From NCBI GenBank assembly GCA_016721605.1, contig JADKHS010000004.1, positions 1 through 64,000 of the forward strand: a stretch of 64,000 bases of DNA. The letters are read 5' to 3'. The DNA comes from Nitrosomonadales bacterium (lineage in GTDB: Bacteria > Pseudomonadota > Gammaproteobacteria > Burkholderiales > Gallionellaceae). Shown piece by piece: positions 57,744 through 64,000 of the stretch. Within the stretch, counting starts at the first letter, position 1. Every line of letters starts with the position of its first letter. Under the pieces are notes generated by a model. The model made no database searches and was not told the DNA's origin. It saw only the letters and a list, made by a program, of their open reading frames with translations. The position numbers and the translations under genes are program-made.

Positions 57744-58999
57744 GCGCAAATCAGACTACACAAAAAATTCGATCGACGTCCGCCTTCGATGTTGAGCGTA
57801 TTCGCGCTGATTTTCCAATCCTGAAATTGAAGGTCAACGACAAACCGTTGGTATATCTTGATAACGCCGCCTCGAGCCAGATGCCCCAGCAGGTGATTGA
57901 TCGCCTTGTGTACTACCAGACGAAACAGCATGCCAATATTCATCGTGGCGTGCATTATTTGTCAGAAGTTGCGACTTCCGAGTTTGAAGAGGCGCGGCGT
58001 AAGTTACAGCGCTTCATTAATGCAAATGAAGACCGCGAAGTCATTTTTACCAGTGGCACTACCGAGGCGATCAATCTGGTGATGCATGGCTATGGCCGTA
58101 AATTTATCGGGGCTGGAGACGAAATCATTCTGACCACGCTTGAACATCACGCAAACATTGTGCCGTGGCAAATGCTGGCTGAAGAAAAGGGCGCAAAGAT
58201 TCGTGTGGTACCGATTAACGATGCGGGTGAATTGCTGATAGATGAATATGAGAAATTATTTAACGACCGCACCAAATTTGTCGGAGTAACACATGTCTCC
58301 AACGCGCTTGGCTCCATTAACCCTATCAAAGAAATGATTGCGTTTGCACACGCGCGTGGAGTGCCGGTGCTGGTTGATGGTGCGCAGGCGGCACCGCATA
58401 CCAAGATCGATGTGCAAGATTTGAATTGTGATTTTTACGCATTCTCAGGCCACAAGCTGTGCGGGCCAACCGGCATCGGCATTCTTTATGGCCGCGCCGA
58501 ACTTTTGGAAAGCATGCAGCCATTCAAGGGTGGTGGCGATATGATTTTATCGGTGACATTCGAAAAAACCACTTACAACACCATTCCGCATAAATTCGAA
58601 GCCGGTACTCCGCCAATTTCTGCGGCAATCGGGCTTGGCGCGGCAGTCGATTACCTGTCGGCAATTGGCATGGATGCAATAGCGGCACATGAGCTCGATC
58701 TTCTAAAGTATGCAACCGGGCAAATAAGTTCCATAGCGGGTGTGCGCGTTATGGGCACCGCCGAACATAAAGCGGCAGTATTGTCTTTTGCCGTGGATGG
58801 TGTGCATCCGCATGATATTGGCACACTGCTCAACCAGGAAGGTATCGCTGTGCGTACCGGGCATCATTGCGCACAGCCAGTTATGCAACGTTTGCACGTC
58901 CCTGCCACTTCGCGCGCATCGTTTGCGTTCTACAACACCATGGATGAAGTCGATGCGCTAATCGCCGGCATCCGTACCGTACAGAAAATATTTACATAA
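57740..58999 (+). CDS. sufS: Cysteine desulfurase SufS (group II)
   Basis: A PLP enzyme that takes sulfur from cysteine for SUF. Length 419 residues. N-terminal FPILKLKVNDKPLVYLDNAA, GTTEAINLV, the PLP Lys in FYAFSGHKLCGPTGIG and the catalytic Cys in RTGHHCAQPVM. That short active-site loop is the group II type. With SufU as partner, the Cys is normally persulfidated and passed on. Its stop overlaps the sufU start by one base. Confidence 0.96.
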   Translation: MSANQTTQKIRSTSAFDVERIRADFPILKLKVNDKPLVYLDNAASSQMPQQVIDRLVYYQTKQHANIHRGVHYLSEVATSEFEEARRKLQRFINANEDREVIFTSGTTEAINLVMHGYGRKFIGAGDEIILTTLEHHANIVPWQMLAEEKGAKIRVVPINDAGELLIDEYEKLFNDRTKFVGVTHVSNALGSINPIKEMIAFAHARGVPVLVDGAQAAPHTKIDVQDLNCDFYAFSGHKLCGPTGIGILYGRAELLESMQPFKGGGDMILSVTFEKTTYNTIPHKFEAGTPPISAAIGLGAAVDYLSAIGMDAIAAHELDLLKYATGQISSIAGVRVMGTAEHKAAVLSFAVDGVHPHDIGTLLNQEGIAVRTGHHCAQPVMQRLHVPATSRASFAFYNTMDEVDALIAGIRTVQKIFT

Positions 59000-59484
59000 T
59001 GGCTGACTATAAATCTCTCTATCAGGAGGTGATCCTCGATCACAATAAAAAGCCGCGTAACTACGGCACGATTGAACACCCCAGCCATCATGCTGTGGGG
59101 CACAATCCGCTGTGTGGTGATCACATCACCGTGGATGTTGTCGTTGATGAGGGCCGTATCAACAACATTGCATTTCAGGGTGAATCTTGCGCAATCTGCA
59201 AAGCATCTGCGTCGATGATGACCACTTCAGTCAAGGGCAAAACACGCGAGGAGGCGGAAACGCTGATCCAGGAGTTTCTTGCCATGGCTACGGGTAAACT
59301 TTCCCATGAAAATTGCCCCCACATTGGCAGGCTTGCCGTATTCGCTGGAGTGAGCGATTTACCTACGCGTGTCAAATGCGCAATTCTGCCGTGGCATACG
59401 CTAAATGGCGCATTTAACGCAGTAGCGTCCACCTCGACCGAAGCGGAAGAAGATCCAATGCATGCCCCGATCGGTGATGCCTGA
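58999..59484 (+). CDS. sufU: SufU, sulfur-transfer partner of SufS
   Basis: SufU is a zinc-dependent sulfurtransferase related to IscU that accepts sulfur from SufS. Length 161 residues. Zn-ligand residues are in HNPLCGDHITVDVVVDE, GESCAICKASASMM and RVKCAILPWHTLNGA; the extra helical segment between (TLIQEFLAMATGKL) distinguishes SufU from IscU. No sufE gene is present, so sulfur delivery here appears to be of the Gram-positive-like SufS-SufU type. ATG 58999 overlaps the sufS stop. Confidence 0.94.
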   Translation: MADYKSLYQEVILDHNKKPRNYGTIEHPSHHAVGHNPLCGDHITVDVVVDEGRINNIAFQGESCAICKASASMMTTSVKGKTREEAETLIQEFLAMATGKLSHENCPHIGRLAVFAGVSDLPTRVKCAILPWHTLNGAFNAVASTSTEAEEDPMHAPIGDA

Positions 59485-59693
59485 GAATAATTAAAAACGA
59501 GTTTTTATCGGGAACGAGTTTGTCGGCGGTTCCAGTGTGCCCAAAATTCTCAAGCAAGGTGACCTGTAAAACTTGCTGCAAGCAATACAGTCATAAGAGG
59601 GGAGACTTGGCCAAGCGGTTATTTATAGCAACCTATTGCTTACAGGATTGCCAAAGGCGTTAAAAATAAGGCCTTAATTTTTAAGGGATAGAA

Positions 59694-60254
59694 ATGCCAA
59701 AAATTGCTGAAATAGAAGACACGCCTAATCCAAACGCAGTGAAATTTATGCTCAAGGAGCCACTAACATGGGGAATATCACACTCCTACGATAATGCCGA
59801 AGAGGCCAAGTCCGATACCCTTGCTTCTGCGTTATTTGATATCGAGCATGTAACCAATGTGTTTTACGTTGATAGCTGCCTAACGGTCACGCAGGACGGT
59901 GAAGCCCACTGGCCCCAGTTGGCGCGCTTAATTGCTGTGCCACTCCGCGAGGCGCCCGCAGCGGATGCATCTTCGGAAGCCTTGGTTGCGGCGGCGGCCG
60001 TCGCAATCGCTGGCCTCAGTCCAGAGGATCAGGTGCGCTTTGACAAGATCAATGCGATGCTTGATGAAAAGATCCGTCCCTACCTGCGAAGCGACGGCGG
60101 AGACCTGCATGTAATCGGCTTTTCCGGTAACTTCCTCAGTGTGCATCTTCAAGGCGCGTGCGGTTCATGCCCAAGTTCGACATCGGCTACGCTCATCAGC
60201 ATCACAAGCCTACTTCGAACGATTGAACCGGATATAGAAGTCCTGTCTGTGTAG
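59694..60254 (+). CDS. Nfu-type Fe-S carrier
   Basis: Length 186 residues in two domains: the N-terminal Nfu domain (MPKIAEIEDTPNPNAVKFML) and the C-terminal NifU-like domain with the C-x-x-C cluster site in HLQGACGSCPSSTSATL. Such proteins accept [4Fe-4S] clusters from scaffolds and hand them to targets. It lies 209 bp after sufU, so it probably has its own promoter. Confidence 0.9.
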   Translation: MPKIAEIEDTPNPNAVKFMLKEPLTWGISHSYDNAEEAKSDTLASALFDIEHVTNVFYVDSCLTVTQDGEAHWPQLARLIAVPLREAPAADASSEALVAAAAVAIAGLSPEDQVRFDKINAMLDEKIRPYLRSDGGDLHVIGFSGNFLSVHLQGACGSCPSSTSATLISITSLLRTIEPDIEVLSV

Positions 60255-60396
60255 TTGTAATGATTGTTCTCGTTTTGGCTTATGCTTAAATCTGAGGTTG
60301 GTATAAAGCCGATAAGCGGACACGATAATTTTAAAAACATATTTAAATAGAATCGGATGATGATATTTCATCCGCGAATGAATGGTCGCCACTATT

Positions 60397-60720
60397 ATGC
60401 AAACTTTAACTGCCCCGGATTTAGCCGCATGGCTTTCGGATAAAACGCAAAATCCACCAGTATTGCTCGACGTGCGTGAGCCATGGGAATTTCAAACCTG
60501 TCATATTGACGGAGCGTTGACGATGCCGATGAATACCATTCCTGACAGGCTGTCGGAGTTGGATGCAGAGCAATCAATTGTCTGTATTTGCCATCACGGT
60601 ATGCGCAGTATGCAGATTGCGGTTTTTTTAGAACAGAATGGTTTTACGCATGTTAGCAACTTGACAGGTGGCATCCATGCTTGGGCTCAGCAAGTCGATA
60701 GCGCAATGCCAACCTATTAA
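60397..60720 (+). CDS. Rhodanese-domain sulfurtransferase
   Basis: A single rhodanese domain of 107 residues. VLLDVREPWEFQTCHIDGAL is the CH2A motif and the active-site Cys is in ICHHGMRSMQ. Rhodaneses carry persulfide sulfur, which fits the Fe-S surroundings. ATG 60397 (MQTLTAPDL) is preferred to 60382. Confidence 0.92.
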   Translation: MQTLTAPDLAAWLSDKTQNPPVLLDVREPWEFQTCHIDGALTMPMNTIPDRLSELDAEQSIVCICHHGMRSMQIAVFLEQNGFTHVSNLTGGIHAWAQQVDSAMPTY

Positions 60721-60840
60721 ACAATATTGGCTGTTTTTGGAAAATAAGTTGCGGCAACAGCTTTATCCATTCAAAACTCGCCACATAAATTTGTATCAAG
60801 CGCGAGATTAACGCATAGGAACGATTAAAATGGAATTGAA

Positions 60841-61161
60841 ATGAGTGACTGGGTGACGGTTGCGCGAGTCGGTGAACTCGCGCTAGGCGAGTGGCGAGTG
60901 GTGGATGTGGATGGCGCGCAGGCCGTGGTATTCAATCTCGAGGGTCAATATTATGCTATCGAAGACGTCTGCACTCATGATTCTGGCCGGCTTACTGGCG
61001 GCACGGTCGAAGGTGACCAGATCATTTGCCCGCGCCACGGCGCACGTTTCTGCATACGCACTGGTGAGGCATTGACTGCACCTGCTTATGAACCGACTGC
61101 TACTTTCCCCGTACGCATTGAAAGCGACGAGATTCAAGTACGCGACAACCGCTGGGATTGA
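60841..61161 (+). CDS. Rieske-type [2Fe-2S] ferredoxin
   Basis: A 106-residue Rieske protein. Cluster ligands are C-x-H in EDVCTHDSGRLTGG and C-x-x-H in IICPRHGARFCIRTGEA. It resembles the ferredoxin components of non-haem dioxygenases (NirD/BphF-like), but no oxygenase is near. Instead it is flanked by a rhodanese gene and folE, so a role in the Fe-S block is suggested by place only. Confidence 0.93.
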   Translation: MSDWVTVARVGELALGEWRVVDVDGAQAVVFNLEGQYYAIEDVCTHDSGRLTGGTVEGDQIICPRHGARFCIRTGEALTAPAYEPTATFPVRIESDEIQVRDNRWD

Positions 61162-61202
61162 TTTAAGTTTTATAGAGGCCAACATTGACAGGTAAAGCAC
61201 AG

Positions 61203-61769
61203 ATGTCAGAACAACAGTTTACCGAGCAAGATTGGCGTCGGCTTCTGGTAAGTTTGGGGGAAGACCCCGATAGAGCCGGCCTGGTTGAAACACCGTCGCG
61301 CCTGGTCACTGCCTGGAAGCACTGGACTTCCGGATATACCCAAGACCCGGCAGCGCTTCTGAAGGTGTTTGAGGATGGAGCGGAGGATTACAACGAGCTC
61401 ATCGTGATACGAGGCATTCCCGTTTATAGTCATTGCGAGCATCATCTGGCACCTTTCTTTGGCAAAGCCACGATCGGCTACGTTCCTAATGGGAAAATAG
61501 TGGGTTTATCTAAGCTGACGCGCTTGGTTAATTGTTTTTCCCGGCGGTTACAGGTACAAGAACGGCTCACCATTCAAATTGCCAACGCCTTGATGACGCA
61601 TCTGGAACCGAAAGCGGCGGGCGTGGTGATTCGCTGTCGGCACATGTGCATGGAAAGCCGTGGCATTAGCACCGAGGGAGAAGAAACTGTCACGTCAGCC
61701 ATGCTCGGCGAACTTCAACCCAATCTGGCATTGCGCACGGAATTTCTTGCTTTAGCGCGTGAGGCATAA
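61203..61769 (+). CDS. folE: GTP cyclohydrolase I
   Basis: FolE converts GTP to dihydroneopterin triphosphate, the first step of folate synthesis. Length 188 residues. The zinc and active-site motifs are visible: YSHCEHHLAPFFGKATIGYV, GLSKLTRLVNCFSRRLQVQE, and VIRCRHMCMESRGI. ATG 61203 is preferred over 61185. It overlaps the possible long start of iscS. Confidence 0.95.
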   Translation: MSEQQFTEQDWRRLLVSLGEDPDRAGLVETPSRLVTAWKHWTSGYTQDPAALLKVFEDGAEDYNELIVIRGIPVYSHCEHHLAPFFGKATIGYVPNGKIVGLSKLTRLVNCFSRRLQVQERLTIQIANALMTHLEPKAAGVVIRCRHMCMESRGISTEGEETVTSAMLGELQPNLALRTEFLALAREA

Positions 61770-61788
61770 TTTTGAGTCCAAAATTAAA

Positions 61789-62943
61789 ATGAGTCTGCAT
61801 CTCCCAATTTACCTGGACTATTCAGCCACTACGCCCATTGATCCGCGTGTTGCTGAGGCGATGATTCCCTATTTAACCGAAAAATTCGGTAACCCGGCAA
61901 GCCCCCATATCTATGGCCAGGTGGCGGAAGAAGCGGTGGAACGGGCGCGTGAACAAGTGGCGGCACTGGTGAACGCCGACCCCAAAGAAATCATCTGGAC
62001 TTCGGGTGCGACCGAGTCCAACAATCTGGCACTGAAGGGCGCGGCACATTTCTACCAGAATAAAGGTAAGCACATTGTCACGATGAAAATCGAGCATAAG
62101 GCGGTACTTGATACCGTGTGCGAACTGGAGCGACAAGGATTTTCTGCGACGTACCTCGATTCTGAACCGGATGGCTTACTCGATCTGGATAAATTAAAGG
62201 CGGCATTACGTCCTGATACCATCATCGTTTCGGTAATGTATGTCAACAACGAAATTGGAGTGATTCAGGACATCGCCGCGATCGGTGAAATATGCCGCGA
62301 GCGCGGCATCCTGTTCCATGTTGATGCGGCGCAGGCCACCGGAAAAATAGTGATCGATCTGTTGCGCTTGAAAGTTGACCTGATGTCATTTTCCGCACAT
62401 AAAACTTATGGTCCAAAAGGTATAGGTGCGTTGTATGTGCGGCGTAAACCACGGGTGCGTCTGGAAGCGCAGATGCATGGTGGCGGGCATGAACGCGGTA
62501 TGCGTTCAGGAACCCTGGCGACACACCAGATTGTTGGCATGGGCGAAGCGTTTCGCATAGCGCAAAAAGAAATGGCAACAGAAAACGAACGCATCCGCAC
62601 GCTACGTGACAGCTTGTGGCACGGCCTATTCAGCATAGGCGGCGTGTACCTGAACGGCGACCTTGAACAGCGTGTATCGCATACTTTGAATGTTAGTTTC
62701 GACAATGTAGATGGTGACTCGCTGACCAAGGCGATTGCCGATATTGCGGTATCCAGCGGGTCTGCCTGTACTTCGGCAAGCCTGGAGCCGTCTTATGTGC
62801 TACGTGGTTTGGGACGCAGCGATGCATTGGCACGCAGCTCGATTCGCTTCACTGTGGGGCGCTTTACCACAGAGGAGGAAGTAAATTTCACGATAGGGCT
62901 GTTGAAAAATACAATCAGTAAGTTGCGCGATGAAAATTTATAA
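61789..62943 (+). CDS. iscS: Cysteine desulfurase IscS (group I)
   Basis: IscS takes sulfur from cysteine for Fe-S clusters and tRNA thiolation. Length about 384 residues. N-terminal LPIYLDYSATTPIDPRV, SGATESNNLALKGA, the PLP Lys in MSFSAHKTYGPKGIGAL and the catalytic Cys in AVSSGSACTSASLEPSYVL. The long active-site loop marks group I, distinct from SufS upstream. No iscU, hscBA or fdx follows, so IscS stands alone next to SUF. ATG 61789 is preferred over 61759. Confidence 0.95.
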   Translation: MSLHLPIYLDYSATTPIDPRVAEAMIPYLTEKFGNPASPHIYGQVAEEAVERAREQVAALVNADPKEIIWTSGATESNNLALKGAAHFYQNKGKHIVTMKIEHKAVLDTVCELERQGFSATYLDSEPDGLLDLDKLKAALRPDTIIVSVMYVNNEIGVIQDIAAIGEICRERGILFHVDAAQATGKIVIDLLRLKVDLMSFSAHKTYGPKGIGALYVRRKPRVRLEAQMHGGGHERGMRSGTLATHQIVGMGEAFRIAQKEMATENERIRTLRDSLWHGLFSIGGVYLNGDLEQRVSHTLNVSFDNVDGDSLTKAIADIAVSSGSACTSASLEPSYVLRGLGRSDALARSSIRFTVGRFTTEEEVNFTIGLLKNTISKLRDENL

Positions 62944-63442
62944 TCTGTGGCGCACCCTTTCAAACCGCTGGCTATATCTGGCCGGGACGTTGGTCATCGC
63001 CGGGGCGTTTGGTACAGCGCTCTACCTGCAATATGTCCTGCATCAGGAGCCTTGTCCTTTATGCATGATCCAGCGCGTCATCTTCATTGCTATGTTAGTT
63101 CTGTTTGCTATTGCCACGCTGCATAACCCTAAACGCAGTGGTACGAAAGTGTATGGCGCATTGATAGTTTTATTGGCGGTGAGTGGTGTGAGTACGGCTA
63201 GTCGCCATATATGGCTTCAGCATTTGCCCAAAGACCAAGTACCTGCCTGCGGCCCAGGCCTGGAGTACATGCTGGGAAACTTCCCTATGGCAGAAGTGTG
63301 GCAGGAGCTTATGCACGGTTCCGGTGAATGTGCCGCTAAAGGCTGGACATTTCTTAGTCTGGGTATCCCGGAATGGTCTCTATTTTTGTATGTGCTCTTG
63401 GGTGCGTGGGCGGTGATGATCACACTTAGAAAGCCTATCTAA
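62930..63442 (+). CDS. dsbB: Disulfide bond formation protein DsbB
   Basis: DsbB reoxidises DsbA and passes electrons to quinone. Length 170 residues, four transmembrane helices, for example LAGTLVIAGAFGTALYL and ALIVLLAVSGVSTAS. The first Cys pair is in EPCPLCMIQRVIF, the second pair in VPACGPGLEY and SGECAAKGWTFL. Its start overlaps the iscS stop by 14 bases. Confidence 0.93.
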   Translation: MKIYNLWRTLSNRWLYLAGTLVIAGAFGTALYLQYVLHQEPCPLCMIQRVIFIAMLVLFAIATLHNPKRSGTKVYGALIVLLAVSGVSTASRHIWLQHLPKDQVPACGPGLEYMLGNFPMAEVWQELMHGSGECAAKGWTFLSLGIPEWSLFLYVLLGAWAVMITLRKPI

Positions 63443-63530
63443 CGCCTTCTGCCAATAATACTGATGCTAAGTATCTGCTAGTGTTTTTTAAATTTTTAAC
63501 TTTTTTCAAGACAAACCAAAGGAACCAAAA

Positions 63531-64000
63531 ATGTCAAAACAATGGGCAACACCCCCGGCAATACTGATTGACCCTAATAAAAAATACACAGCTACCGTGG
63601 CAACTGAGCGCGGGAACATTGTGATCGAACTTTACCCGCAACATGCCCCCAAGACCGTGAACAACTTTGTTTTTCTGGCGCGTGAGGGTTTCTACGATGG
63701 CCTCAACTTCCACCGCGTGATCAGGGATTTTATGATTCAGGGCGGCGACCCCACGGGTAGCGGACGAGGCGGGCCAGGCTACAAATTTGAAGATGAAACC
63801 AGTGGCAATCCGCTCAAACATGGCACCGGATATCTCTCCATGGCCAACTCCGGTCCCAACAGCAATGGTAGCCAATTCTTTATTACCCACAGTCCCCAGA
63901 ACCATTTGGATGGCAAGCACACGGTTTTTGGCAAAGTTACCGAAGGCATGGATGTGGTCAATGCCATTAGTCAAGGCGATGTGATGACCAAGGTGGAGAT
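63531..64000 (+). CDS. ppiB: Peptidyl-prolyl cis-trans isomerase (cyclophilin), cut by the window end
   Basis: A cyclophilin-type isomerase. The first 156 codons are present and the C-terminus lies beyond position 64000. Conserved parts are GNIVIELYPQHAPKTVNNFV, the catalytic FHRVIRDFMIQGG, GSQFFITHSPQNHLDG and HTVFGKVTEGMDVV. No signal peptide is seen, so it is of the cytoplasmic type. AAAGGAACC before ATG 63531 is a plausible ribosome-binding site. Confidence 0.94.
   Translation, partial: MSKQWATPPAILIDPNKKYTATVATERGNIVIELYPQHAPKTVNNFVFLAREGFYDGLNFHRVIRDFMIQGGDPTGSGRGGPGYKFEDETSGNPLKHGTGYLSMANSGPNSNGSQFFITHSPQNHLDGKHTVFGKVTEGMDVVNAISQGDVMTKVE

Noticed and set aside
59598..59660. tRNA-like stretch GGGGAGACTTGGCCAAGCGGTTA before the nfu gene
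   Set aside because: It resembles the D-arm region of a tRNA, but no anticodon loop, T-arm (GGTTCGAATCC) or closing acceptor stem follows.

Overview
The window looks like chromosomal DNA of a betaproteobacterium, most plausibly of the Nitrosomonadales/Gallionellaceae type. This rests on gene order and protein families (pilMNOPQ followed by aroK-aroB; hemC-hemD-hemX-hemY divergent from ppc; bpt next to aat), with moderate GC and housekeeping genes throughout. No rRNA, complete tRNA, CRISPR array or intact insertion sequence is visible. The genus call is an inference; no 16S gene is present.

Layout. 1-2972: metH (minus strand, cut by the window edge). 2973-4235: long gap with a decayed PAS-domain fragment and a GC-rich patch. 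4236-7147: dgt, aroB, aroK. 7191-7227: strong terminator. 7241-12211: pilQ-P-O-N-M (type IV pilus). 12946-16166: periplasmic-type ATP-dependent DNA ligase, short-chain dehydrogenase, dsbA, SPOR protein. 16291-19004: argS and a double receiver protein. 19410-28820: mltA, nucleotidyltransferase-like gene, PBP1A, pyrD, bpt, aat, esterase, darP, pmbA. 28921-30210: parDE toxin-antitoxin pair and a relic of an rlmL-type methyltransferase. 30755-35553: four tandem sulfatase-modifying-factor/C-type-lectin-fold genes, three with a PEGA-like N-terminus. 35810-37539: rubredoxin, thiD, thiE. 37619-41903: hemY, hemX, hemD, hemC. 42019-44793: ppc. 44923-50243: accessory stretch with a broken methyltransferase, lipoproteins, a GFA protein, two miniature inverted-repeat elements, an Ada-like repair protein and an alpha/beta hydrolase. 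50438-52813: suhB, trmJ, cysE. 53107-63442: iscR and a large iron-sulfur block (sufA, sufB, sufC, sufD, sufS, sufU, nfu, rhodanese, Rieske protein, folE, iscS) followed by dsbB. 63531 to the end: a cyclophilin cut by the window edge.

Genes that work together. pilMNOPQ build the pilus alignment complex and secretin. dsbA and dsbB would form one disulfide relay. cysE supplies cysteine to two desulfurases (sufS, iscS) that feed the SUF scaffold under IscR. hemC and hemD make uroporphyrinogen III. The ligase and the pili may both belong to natural transformation (inference).

A striking property is the number of reading-frame breaks. metH (three), aroB, pilQ, the ligase, the SPOR gene, argS, mltA, mrcA (two), pyrD, aat, a methyltransferase (two), the hydrolase and trmJ each need one- or two-base corrections, and hemC has an in-frame TAG. 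Many sit in or beside short homopolymers and the proteins are otherwise well conserved, so I read most as sequence errors rather than decay. I annotate such genes as single broken CDSs and state where the break is. Two regions (the PAS fragment and the rlmL relic) look like true pseudogenes.
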